The position numbers and the translations under genes are program-made. From positions 310,001 to 374,000 of the forward strand of contig JALMGJ010000018.1 in the NCBI GenBank assembly GCA_023362775.1: a stretch of 64,000 nucleotides of DNA, in the 5' to 3' direction. Position 1 is the first letter of the stretch, and the number at the start of each line of letters is the position of its first letter. Shown here one piece after another: positions 1 to 10,570 of the stretch. This DNA is from Charina bottae. Taxonomy: Eukaryota; Chordata; Lepidosauria; Squamata; Charinaidae. The notes under the pieces are model-generated. The model searched no databases. It worked only from the letters and a program-made list of their open reading frames with translations, and was not told the origin of the DNA.

Positions 1-50
1 CAGAAAACGGTCATCCTTCTTTTATAGCTGAATATGTTAAATCCAAATTC

Positions 51-119
51 ACGTCATAGTCAGTGTCAAAACTGTATACGTCACAGCCAGTGTCAAAACT
101 GTATACGTCACAGCCAGTT
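51..119. repeat. 27-bp direct repeat
   Basis: Two identical 27-base units (61-87 and 88-114), each holding CAGTGTCAAAACTGTATACG, with a degenerate partial unit before them. The rest of 1-410 is AT-rich, with no gene recognised. Confidence 0.85.
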
Positions 120-410
120 GAGCGTTAGTTCTGACCTTGCATTTTTTTGTTCAGTACATTCTCTCTTGTTCCATATTCTCCTTACACCCACTATCTGTTA
201 CGTTCTCTCTTGTTCCAACTGCTATCTGTTGTTGATAACACACACTCATTTCATGCATACCAGCAATTTGAACACCCCAGTGAGTTCATAAACAGTTTAT
301 GGTTCTATTAAAACTATGATTTTATATATATTTATATTCATATAAACTAAACAATAAAACTTAATATATAATCAATATATAATTTCATTACAGAACCTTT
401 ACCTTTAACC

Positions 411-735
411 TAAAGTAAAGGCAAAGATTTTCCCCTGCACAGTCGTGTCTGACTCTAGGGGGCGGTGCTCATCTTTGTTTCTTAGCCGAAGAGCCAGCGC
501 TGTCCGAAGATGCTTCTGCGGTCATGTGGCCAGCATGACGCACGTGGAACGCTGTTACCATCCCACCGAAGTGGTACCTATTTATCTACTTGCATTTGCA
601 TGCTTTCAAATTGCTAGGTTGGCAAGAGCTGGAGCTAGTGCAGGAGCTCACTCTGTCATGCGGCGCTCGGGTCTCGAACCACCGACCTTCCAGTCAACAA
701 GCCTGGTGTCTTAACCACTGAGCCATCACACCCCT
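411..735 (-). repeat. Sauria-type SINE
   Basis: Full-length tRNA-headed SINE read on the minus strand. The head has RNA polymerase III A and B boxes (TGGCTCAGTGG and GGTTCGAGACC) near 735-670. The body is conserved with the other copies here, and the 3' tail has the AGAGTCGGACACGACTG-like block shared with BovB LINEs. Confidence 0.85.
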
Positions 736-960
736 ATATTATATTAATAAAAATAATTTATAAAATAATTTATAATTTTATAATTTATAAAATAATTTAT
801 AATATAATTATTTATAATAAAATAATTTATAATTTTATAATTCATAAAATTATTTTTAAAATTATTTATAAAAAATAATAAAGATGGGATAGAAAATAAA
901 TAAATAAATAAATATTGAGATATGAAAACCATCTTGTTTCCATACCAACTTCTCACTTTT
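736..960. repeat. AT-rich low-complexity tract
   Basis: Iterated TTTATAAT/AATTTATAAA words, then (AAAT)n at 896-914. The end, with AATAAAGATGGGATAGAAAA, resembles the L2-like/SINE tail at 37800-37857, so this is probably a decayed tail that has expanded. Confidence 0.6.
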
Positions 961-3900
961 AACAGGTACAGCCATTGCTAACCACCCCTCCCCCATCCGT
1001 GGTTTTCCATACATGTTTTTGTATGCACTTGTCTGGTGACTTGCAAAAAATCTGAAAGCTTTTTATGATGGGAAACAATGTGTGTGAAGATGTAACAAAT
1101 GGAAACAAAAGCATTGAAATCCATGCAACTTTTCTCAGCTGCTTTGCTTTCATTCCCTTATTGCATTTAAAAGCCCCTGGAGAGTGTGAAGATGAAATAG
1201 TGGCATCACAGTTTTGTAACCTGGTGCTTTTTTTTCCTTTTTCCTTTTCTATTTACTAAATACAAAAAAACCAAAGAAAAAGAAAAGACAAAATTATAAA
1301 AGCAGGAACAAAACGAACAAAAACATACACAATGTATATTTACAGGCATACATAAATTGAAGTCATTACAGTCATCCATGGTTGATCTATATTAATCAAT
1401 TCTGTAGACTGCTAAAATGTTGGAGCCTTATGTTTGTGTTTCCAGTCTTTAGATTATGAGTTCATTTTCTCTGTCCAAAAGTCAACTCCCATGTAATTGA
1501 GATAAATCTCAAGGTTGAGTTAATACATGTAATTGCTTCTTATCAAAATGGAACAATATATTTAAATATTTAAATAAAGCATTAGTTTCACTGCATCTCC
1601 AACAACATAAATGCTATATTGTCATTTCTGAAGTATTCTTTCTTGTTGAAAAGGATGTGAACTAAAAAAACCATTGAATTTTTTTAACATCTCTTCTTTT
1701 TTCAGTGGTTAAATAAAACATACAAGTAAGAAAATGGCAAAAAGAAAAAGATGCATATATATGCACATACTTAAAGGAATTTGAGAAAGAAATTTAAAAA
1801 TCAAAACAGACAAAAACATTGTTAAAAGGACATTCAGGTAGCCCTCCTCTCTTTCTTTCTCCCCCCTCCCCCCCCTGCCACGAATTGCTACTTAGATATT
1901 TTTTATACTTTACTTTGGACATTATTACTCATTTCTGTTTGGATCATTTTAATTTCTATTATTATTATATTAACTTATGGTAACCTGGTACTTTCCTCAA
2001 TAGACTATGATTGTAAATCATGATGGCACCTGGATTTTATGTGTGTGTATTTGGGTATGTTCTATATTATCCATGCAGGAAAATACAGACACCAAGAACA
2101 AGATATCGAACCTCCTTCCTGTTGGAGATCCTGGCAAATCCAGCATGCCTCATCAGCATATGGATGGCTGCTCTAGGATGCAAGCTCTCCATGCTTTTGA
2201 GGAAGCTGTTTGTGGCCACTCCCACTTCTTCTTTCTCTCTCCCTCCTCTCCTTGGACCGGGAGCAAGCACATGGCTGTGTGTTGCTCCATTCTAGGCCAT
2301 GGATGGGCCTAGGAGATTTTTCCCCCTTTCTACATGCAGCCTCTTGCAACAAACAGGGCAAGAAGTGTTAAGTTTAGGGAACAGGAAGAAGAAATGGAAC
2401 ATCATTTATCTACCAAAAATGCTGTACCTGCAATGAATAAATGTAAGGACTCTTTTGTACTCACTTTTTTGCCATGTCTAAGTGCGTGTTTCTTTATGCT
2501 TGGGTGGGCTAAAGGTGTAAGATCAACCTGGATCTCTCTAATATGCTCATGGGCTCTGTTTTTAAACAATATTCTTTTTCTGTACACAAACTTTGCAGCT
2601 CTGCTCCATTTCAGTAGTTCTAACAGACTGCTGAATGGGCTTCACTTCCATGGGACAGTGGGAAGAGAGAGGATTTGTTGCTTTGGGTACAGGAGCCAAG
2701 GAGAGAATTCCTCTGATGGAAAAATGGATTGTCTCCAAGTTTTAAAGAGCTGTAGCAATTCAAAAGAAAATACAATTTTTGCTGTGGTTTTATGTAAACT
2801 GAAACAGACTTGGGAAAAAATAGACTCATTTCCCCAAAATAGATGATGTTAAGAAATCAATCAGGTCTGGGGATGATTCCTAATCTGAGCACTGGGATGG
2901 AAGTGCCCAGAGTAAACCCCAGTAAGGCAGAATCTAAGTAGAGCTTCTTTCATGTGTGACTTCCTCCAATACTTACTTGGGATCGTGTCAAAACAAAATA
3001 GGAGGTACTAAAAGCACAATGTTTTAGGCATTGTTATCCAAGATTTCAGTTCCTTGTGAGGTCAACATTTATCTGTTAACCACATAATACCATTAAAATA
3101 CCTTGTGCATGTTCAAAATGTCATCCCTTTGCTCCTTTGTATTTGATGGGTTTCTTTAAAACAAATCAGCAATTTTCTTCTGCAAAATCCCTTCCTAATG
3201 AAATAGTTAAGTAGTTGTCCTGGCCTCAGCCCAACTGGGTCTTCTTGTTTCTTTCTTGCTTGGGGGGTGGGGGGGTGGAAAATGAAAACTGCCATTTTCA
3301 GGCACATTCTGAATTCTGATCCATCTAAACAACTGAAACTCCTCTTAACAAGAAGTTGAAATTCAAAAGGTCTGAAACACATTTTATCTGTGATTACATG
3401 GAAGCTGTGATCAATCTGAAGGAACAGGTAGAAGAAAAAAAATAATATTAAGGAGGAAAGGAAGCAGAATAACAATGGCAAGGGTGCCATGGAGATCAAG
3501 AGTGAGACAGATGTCACACTGCCATGATAAAAGGTTTCTGCGTTGTGCCTCTTTCAAAATGCAAGACTTGTTTAGGCTGCTGGAAAGGGACTCTGGACTT
3601 TGATGCCACAATGAGGTTTCTTGTAAAATTCTTCAGATGTCTCCCTGTAGGACTTCCCTTTCTGTGCATGTGTGGAGGCAAATAATTGCATGCAGTCATC
3701 AAACTCAGGCAAAGTCTTCTAAAGGTGGAAATAAAAATAATGACATGCAATTAGTCTTGTTTAGAAGAAATAGGACAGCATAATTTATGGAAAACAAGGA
3801 CAAATGAGTCAGGCAGGACCTTGTTTGCATCCTATCCCCAGCTTGGGATTTTGTAACCTTTCTTCTTGAAATCAATCCTAGAGGAAAAGTTGGTTGTATT

Positions 3901-4735
3901 TTAAGTATAGGTTCTCAGTCCAAGCAGGAAAACAGCAGTTTGCAGAGAGCATTTTGCAATACATTTGTTTATTCAACACAAGAGCAGCTTTGAGGACACT
4001 GGAGGACTAGGGATTATTTCCACTTTTTTCCCCCTGAAATTAATATTCATCCTAATGTGTGTTTTCTCATCAAGGAGCAAATAAGAGTAATGGCACTTCT
4101 CTGGAGCTGCCACACTGGTACCACAAGAGCCTCTTTTGATGCCTACTGTCCTTAGTTCACACAACCAGCTAGATCAGGCCATGTTGGACTTGGGAAATCT
4201 GTGCTTCAGTGGGTTGTTGGAAGTATTTATTTGGGCAAGTGGTGCTTTCATTGTTTTTCTTACTACTAAACAGTCACTGAGGCCAAAAAGGCAGAAAAGC
4301 TGTTCCAGGCCATAGGGTTGCATCCAAAGCCACTACTGACAAGACCTTATAGCCAAAATGCACTTCAAACTATACTTGAAGCTCAGAGGTTTACTCAGAG
4401 GTGGTCAGGACTCTTGGAATGGGAAAGGCAGGTTCATGCTTCCTACCATTTCCCATTACTTAAGGGCTCCATTGTAACCCTCACCATTATAATGAACTCT
4501 CAATTGACCACAGAGATCTTTTTATTAGGGCAGAAGAAAACAAAGATGGAGATAATAGTCCAGACATTTTTTCTGCCAAAGTGTTAATAATTGCATCTCA
4601 CCACTCCATTTTTCCACTTGGTTTTCAAAACATGTCTGTTCAGGATATCTGATGAGAAAAGCTTTATTATGAAAATTAGGTGGGTTTAATGCATTCTGAA
4701 GTTTCTCTCCTGATGGAATGGATTAGGGTTTGCAT
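961..4735. other. Intergenic, no gene recognised
   Basis: I see nothing with a recognisable domain. Open frames here (the longest is 170 codons at 2334-2846) have no motif and no splice-supported partners. There is a C-rich run at 1861-1877 and a G-rich run at 3261-3277. Probably unique or ancient-repeat sequence. Confidence 0.6.
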
Positions 4736-4744
4736 ATACAAATA

Positions 4745-5083
4745 GGGGCGTGGTGGCTCAGCGGGTAAGACGCCAGGCTTGTCGATCGGAAGATCGCAAG
4801 TTTGGAGGTTCGAATCCCTAGCCCTGCGTGATGGAGTGAGCTCCCGCACTCGCCCCAGCTCTTGCCAACCTAGCAATTCGAAAGCATGCAAATGCAAGTA
4901 GATGAATAGGTACCACTTCGGTGGGCAGGTAACAGCATTCCACGTGCGACATGCCAGCCACATGACCGTGGAAGCGTCTTCAGATAGCGCTGGCTCTTCG
5001 GCTAACAAACGGAGATGAGCACCGGCCCCTAGAGTCGGACACGGCTGCACAAATGTGCGGGGGGAACCTTTCCCTTTACCTTA
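4745..5083 (+). repeat. Sauria-type SINE, young copy with target duplication
   Basis: Starts GGGGCGTGGTGGCTCAGCGG (A box) with B box GGTTCGAATCC; ends in AACCTTTCCCTTTACCTT. ATACAAATAGG flanks it (4736-4746 and about 5083-5093), a target-site duplication of about 10-11 bases. Confidence 0.93.
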
Positions 5084-5438
5084 TACAAATAGGAAATGAT
5101 TGTATGAGGAACTATTGCTTGTAGTACAAATGTAAAGTCTAAATCATCTTGCCTCAAGAAGGCTCCTGCAAAGCATGTGGTGCTTTGTTTGGAGATGACT
5201 GGATGATTGTCAAACTCAACAAGATTCTTGAAAACACACCCAGTATGCATTTTATCGGCCACAATATTGATGGTTTGAGAGAACAACGGTGCACTCCGCC
5301 CTGCGAAGGCGACACTAACCAAGAAAGGAAGTCGCTGGCTCTCCTAAGGCTGAGAGCTCCATCCTCCCTCCAGAGTCCCCAGCTCTAATACTCTGGAGTT
5401 TCAAGCAATTGCCAGGGAGCCGATCTCTCGGGGAGCAG

Positions 5439-5712
5439 CCTTCCCTTTGCTCTTGAAAGCTGGGTGTCAGGCCCATCCATGGAAGCTTTTCTAAGCCAAG
5501 TCCTTTGGCAGGGCTAGAAGTGGAAACGAAGTAATTTAGCTCCTCCTCCTGTTCTCATCCCTTGGCTTTCTGTTAGAGTGAGATGGTATTCAGAGACAGT
5601 CAGAAAGGCTTCTATATCAGTTTTATTACCTCTCCTGTTTCAAAACGCCCTCATGCCAACACAGGAATGCGGGGATGGGCCTGACACCCAGCTTTCAAGA
5701 GCAAAGGGAAGG
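5439..5712. repeat. Perfect 40-bp inverted repeat with 194-bp spacer
   Basis: Arm 5439-5478 (CCTTCCCTTTGCTCTTGAAA...) is the exact reverse complement of 5673-5712. Pairing stops abruptly at both ends. No transposon signature was recognised. The rest of 5094-6770 holds no gene that I can see. Confidence 0.9.
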
Positions 5713-6773
5713 TTGCCTCCAAAACACAGTTGCAGAGAGTAAGTTGTAGAGAACCTAAATGGACATTCTGGACGTTTTCAGTAGATACAGAAGATTCATC
5801 AAGGTGAAAATTGTTGGGCTTGCATGATTGCAGAACATTTCTTTGACAAAGGAAAACCAAGCCGTTGACTTTTCCTACTAAAGATTTTCCAGGGGTCAAT
5901 TATCATTACGGTCATTTGGGCTGGGGTCAGAAATCTGGCCGAGCCCCAGCAGCTGCTCTGGCTAAACACACCCAGTGAAGAATGTCTTGGTGGAGTGAGC
6001 TCCTCCTCTTCCAGCCATTGGCAAAAGGCCCGTGGGTATCATTTCTCATTTTTGACTGGAATCGTTCCTTCATTTCCACCTCCACTTGTGACTGATTTGC
6101 AGTCCACAGGGGAATTTGAATATGAAGACAGATGTGTTGCAACTCTAATTTGTTCATCTTTGGCAGCTCCAGCCTGGGATGGGTGTAGAAGCTTTAAAAG
6201 GAGAATTAGTGAGAGAAATGTGGGGAAGTTAAAAAGATTATGCAAACCTTCAACTTCTGCTGCTTTCCTTAATATTCAGTTCAACTTTATTCCCAGTGAC
6301 CACCTATTTCTACTCTCATCCTTTATGCTTGACCCAGAGGACCTCCTTTAATTCTCATCCGAGTCCTACAGAGCATTTTATCCATGATCCACAGGCATGG
6401 GCAGAATCACCCTCTTATGCTGTTTTGGATAATGTTTTCATCCCCTCTGTGTACAAAGAGAACCATTTCATGCCAAAGAATTGCATTAGGAGCCCTGATC
6501 AAAATACTGTTGCTCAGCGAAGGTAACTTGATGATTGGGAGCAGCAAGAATATATTAGCTGGAGGCACGGAAGGGGCCAAGTGCATTTCTCAGGAAGCAA
6601 ATGTGCCATGTGCAGTACTGGGGCTACCATAACCCAGAGTGGAGCAGCTGCCTCAAGCCATAAATTTTGAGTGTCATGAAAGGCCAGCTAATTTTTTGTT
6701 ATTTGCTTTCCTATAAATTGTGGTTTTAGGGACCAGAAAAGTACTCAACTGGTAAGATTTTCTTTAGTGTATG

Positions 6774-7905
6774 TGAGCTATTTAAAATCCTAAAAGATGA
6801 TGCTGTTAAAGTGCTGCACTCAATATGCCAACAAATTTGGAAAACTCAACAGTGGCCACAGGATTGGAAAAGGTCAGTTTACGTTCCAATTCCAAAGAAG
6901 GGCAATGCCAAAGAATGTTCAAACTACCGTACAATTGCGCTCGTTTCACATGCTAGCAAGGTTATGCTCAAAATCCTACAAGCTAGGCTTCAGCAGTATG
7001 TGAACCGAGAACTACCAGAAGTACAAGCTGGGTTTCGAAGAGGCAGAGGAACTAGAGTTCAAATTGCCAACATTTGCTGGATCATGGCCGGGAGAAATAT
7101 CAACAACCTCAGATATGCAGATGATACCACCCTAATGGCAGAAAGCGAAGAGGAACTAAAGAGCCTCTTGATGAGGGTGAAAGAGGAGAGTGCAAAAGCT
7201 GGCTTGAAACTCAACATTAAAAAAACCCAGATCATGGCATCTGGTCCCATCACTTCCTGGCAAATAGAAGGGGAAGAAATGGAAGCAGTGACAGATTTTA
7301 TTTTCTTGGGCTCCAAGATCACCGCAGACGGTGACTGCAGCCATGAAATTAAAAGACGCTTGCTCCTTGGGAGGAAAGCTATGGCAAACCTAGACAGCAT
7401 ATTAAAAAGCAGAGACATCACCTTGCCGACAAAGGTCCGTATAGTTAAAGCTATGGTTTTTCCAGTAGTAATGTATGGCTGTGAGAGTTGGACCATAAGG
7501 AAGGCTGAGCGCCGAATAATTGATGCTTTCGAACTGTGGTGCTGGAGAAGACTCTTGAGAGTCCCTTGGACTGCAAGGAGGTCAGATCAGTCAATCCTAA
7601 AGGAAATCAACCCTGACTGCTCATTGGAAGGGCAGATGCTGAAGCTGAAGCTCAAATACTTTGGCCACCTAATGCGAAGAGAGGACTCGCTGGAAAAGAC
7701 CCTGATGCTGGGAAAGACTGAAGGCAAAAGGAGAAGGGGACGGCAGAGGATGAGATGGTTAGATAGCATCACCGATGTAATGAACATGAATTTGAGCAAA
7801 CTCCGGGAGACAGTGGAGGACAGGAAGGCCTGGCGTGTTATGGTCCATGAGGTCACGAAGAGTCAGACACGACTAAATGACTGAACAACAACAACAACAA
7901 AATGT
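6774..7905 (+). mobile_element. BovB (RTE) LINE, 5'-truncated, internally deleted
   Basis: Open frame of 357 codons at 6811-7884, with similarity starting upstream at about 6774 (ELFKILKDDAVKV). Seen: an RT palm entry (PIPKKGNAKECSNYRTIAL, residues 28-44), RYADDTTLMA with catalytic YADD at residues 102-105, then the long BovB C-terminal block (IKRRLLLGRKAM, YGCESWT, AFELWCWRRLLRVPWTARRS, HEVTKSQTRLND). A (CAA)n tail follows at 7885-7900. Between residues 92 and 93 (about nt 7086/7087) roughly 105 residues of the family consensus are missing in frame, including RT motifs A and B, so the copy cannot encode a working RT. The endonuclease part is also absent. BovB is widespread in squamates and ruminants. 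Confidence 0.95.
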
Positions 7906-7939
7906 GAAAATATGTTGGTTTTGGGAACTACATAGGTAA

Positions 7940-8600
7940 AGTTGGGTGAGCCAAAATCATAGACTCATAAAATGTGAGGGTTAACAATAACCTTGGAGAT
8001 CATCTACTCCAACCCCCAGCCCAGTACAAGTATCCACTACTACAGTATCTCCAACAAGTAGCTTCTGTTTAAACTCCTCTAGTGAAGGAGAATCCGTCCC
8101 CTCCTGAGGGGGCCTATTCTGTTGCTGAACAACTTTTACTGTTAGGAAACATGTCTTGATTTGCTTCCTTGTAGGTGACGCCCGTTGTTTCTTATCCTGT
8201 CTTCTGGAAGAATGCTGCACAATTCTGCCCCGTCTTCTACGTGGCAGCACTTCTGATACTTGAAGACAACTGTACTATCCACCTGCAGTCTTCTCTTCAC
8301 CTGGCTGCCCAATCCCCAGTCCCCCAACCATTCCTCCTATGAGTCTCCATTCAGGTTTTTGATCATCTTGGTTTCTCTCCTCTTGACATTCTGCGCTTAG
8401 TCATGGTCCTTCCTAAAATCCAGTGTCCAGGACTGGATGTAGTATTCTTTTGTGGTCTGACCAGTGCAGAATGGAGTGGAACAATGGCTTCCCTGGATTC
8501 TGGCAATATTTCTGTATCATGCCAGGTCGTGGCACTGTAGCAGGGATGGGAAGGGTTGACAGGCAGCACTCATTCCTGTGATGACCCTCCTCTGTCATTG
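7940..8600 (-). mobile_element. CR1-type LINE 3' region
   Basis: Reads like the CR1 3' end in reverse: AATCATAGACTCATAAAATG near 7957, then GGAGATCATCTACTCCAACC. Further on is the amniote CR1 text around CAGTGTCCAGGACTGGATGT and GGTCTGACCAGTGCAGAATG. The frame is lost. Orientation is inferred from the terminal motif. Confidence 0.65.
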
Positions 8601-8885
8601 CCCAGGCTGAATGAAGCTAAAGATAAAACAGAGCCAGGAACAGCATTGCATCAGAAGCAGAAGCAGCACTCTTAATAAGGGTTTCTCTTCCCTTCCTTTC
8701 TCTTCCTGTCCTATCATTTTATAGGCAATAAATCCTGACTTCCAGATTCTTCCCTGTTCTGGAAAGTGGTGGGAACAGGATTGGTCCTCTCATTGTGCTG
8801 TTTCTCTGTTGCCGCTTCGCACTAACCAGTAAGGGTGGTAGAAAGAAAACTCGGTCCTGCTGGGTGGAGATAGACCACAGGGAGA

Positions 8886-8928
<43 letters not shown>
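8886..8928. repeat. (GAT)n microsatellite
   Basis: About 14 perfect GAT/ATG triplets, next to the tail of the following SINE, a common birthplace for such runs. Confidence 0.97.
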
Positions 8929-9145
8929 GCGGCCTTTGAGTCACTTTCTGACTCCTGGTGAGTGCCTGGACTAGACCCTGCATTTTCCTTGGCAAGATTT
9001 CAGAAGTGGCTTGCCATTGACTCCTTCCTGGGGCTGAGAGAGAGTGATTGGCCCAAGGTCACCCAGTTGGCTTCATACCCAAGGCAGGAACTCACAGTCT
9101 CCTGGTTTGTAGCTTGGTGCCTTAACCACTACACCAAACTGGTTT
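8929..9145 (-). repeat. tRNA-headed MIR-like SINE
   Basis: On the minus strand it reads AGTTTGGTGTAGTGGTTAAG (A box), GAGTTCCTGCC (B box region), a body with TGGGTGACCTTGGGCCAATC, and a tail near CAGGAGTCAGAAAGTGACTC. The same family recurs at 10.4, 37.6, 38.7, 39.0 and 56.8 kb. Confidence 0.75.
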
Positions 9146-9721
9146 GGATATTAATTTAGTTTAGTTTAATTTTTCCCATGTATTTAATTATTGATCCCTT
9201 CTGTCCAATTAAAACTGACAAGCTGTTTCTGAGAGACTTGGAGGCCACATCCAAGGCTTTCTCTGGGCAAAGGGGAATCCTCAGGGGGTCAAAAAAGTCA
9301 AAATGGCAGCCACAACCATGTGATCAAAGCCCTACGGTGTCCACCATTTTTTACACCACCTGCCCCCACAATGCCCCTGATTTGGTCTGCTTGGACCTCA
9401 GGTTGTGCCCCTCTGACCTAGACAAAAGAAATAAAAGACATCAGTCATAAGGCAGAGCAAATTTTGATTTAATATTATGGTCTAGTTCAGTGTTTCTTAA
9501 ACTGTTTTCTCTCAGGATGCCTTCCTACTTTGCATAGATGTGGAGAAATGATGCGTGGCTTTATCTGGGCCAAGGACTTTTTTTGATGAGGCCTGGCCAG
9601 AAAAAAAAGGGAGGTAAAATAGGACAAAAGCTAATTTGCTTACATTTAAAGTTAATATTAATGGAAATTGTTTATTTATTTATTTTTGATACCTTTCAGT
9701 CAAACTTCTGGCTGTTGGGAT
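9146..9721. other. Intergenic, no gene recognised
   Basis: No domain-bearing frame. AT-rich stretches and a short (TTTA)n at 9674-9689. Nothing else identified. Confidence 0.55.
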
Positions 9722-9935
9722 TTGCTGTTGTTGTTCATTCGTTTAGTCGTGTCCGACTCTTTGTGACCTCATGGACCATAGCGCGCCAGGCCTTCCTGTC
9801 CTCCACTGTCTCCCGGAGTTTACTCAAATTCATGTTCATTACATCGGTGATGCTATCTAACCACCTCATCCTCTGCCGTCCCCTTCTCCTTTTGCCTTCA
9901 ATCTTTCCCAGCATCAGGGTCTTTTCAGGAGTCAA
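9722..9935 (-). mobile_element. BovB LINE 3'-end fragment
   Basis: Minus-strand frame MTPEKTLMLGKIEGKRRRGR, then QRMRWLDSITDVMNMNLSK to HEVTKSRTRLNE, followed by the (CAA)n-type tail (GTTGTTGTT on +). It is the same BovB family as 6774-7905, cut to the last ~70 codons. Confidence 0.92.
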
Positions 9936-10157
9936 CTCAGCATTGTCTCATAAGCATAATAGGGGGTCTTTCTAGTAAATGCATCTCTACTGTGCTTGTG
10001 GGAGTCACCTGATTCCTCCTTCTTCTTGAGTTTGGGGGATTCTCATTCTCCATTACTCCTTGGCCACACATGCAAGCAGGAGGGCTGCACAATGCTGCTC
10101 TCGTCCATTCCATCTCGCTTGCACGCAGATCTACAAACAAAATCTAACAGATCTAAC

Positions 10158-10261
10158 AAAATAGAGAGAGCTTACATTTATTCAGTAGATCTGGATACGA
10201 GTAGATTCATAAATCTACTCGTATCCAGATCTACTGAATAAATGTAAGCTATCTCTATTTT
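10158..10261. repeat. 104-bp near-perfect hairpin
   Basis: Arms 10158-10207 and 10212-10261 pair at 49 of 50 positions around a 4-base CATA loop; the single mismatch is 10168/10251. I found no flanking duplication and no known MITE ends. Confidence 0.95.
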
Positions 10262-10399
10262 TCTTCATCTAACTAATGTGTGAAGACTGAATTTATTTCT
10301 GAACGTAATTAAGCTTAAAGTGCAAGTTCCCTGCTGGTTCACGCTTCTACTCTGCAAGATTGTTGTTAGCTGCCTGGAGGTCTTTTATTAACCTTCAAG

Positions 10400-10570
10400 A
10401 CTCCATCACTGGCGCCAGTCCCTGCAGTTTTTTTGGCAGGTTTTTCAGAAGTGGTTTGCCATTGCCTGCTTCCCAGGCCTGAGAGTGAGTGGCTTTGTGC
10501 CTAGGGCAGGACTAGAACTCATAGTCTCCAATTTCTAGCCTGATGGCTTGACCACTACCCCAAACTGGCT
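10400..10570 (-). repeat. tRNA-headed MIR-like SINE (fragment)
   Basis: Contains GCCAGTCCCTGCAGTTTTTT, GGTTTGCCATTGCCTGCTTC, AGGACTAGAACTCATAGTCT and ACCACTACCCCAAACTGGCT in the order seen in the 8.9 and 39.1 kb copies; (ATT)n follows. Confidence 0.7.

Noticed and set aside
445..714. Recurring 60-95 codon frames starting MSDSRGRCSS or similar (also 58346, 59094, 41856, 4676, 16729)
   Set aside because: All are translations of Sauria SINE copies.
2334..2846. 170-codon plus-strand frame
   Set aside because: Composition is random-like, with no domain and no exon-like borders.
4745..4830. tRNA gene (A and B boxes, cloverleaf-like head)
   Set aside because: The same head repeats in many SINE copies with a shared body and BovB-type tail; it is a SINE promoter, not a tRNA gene.
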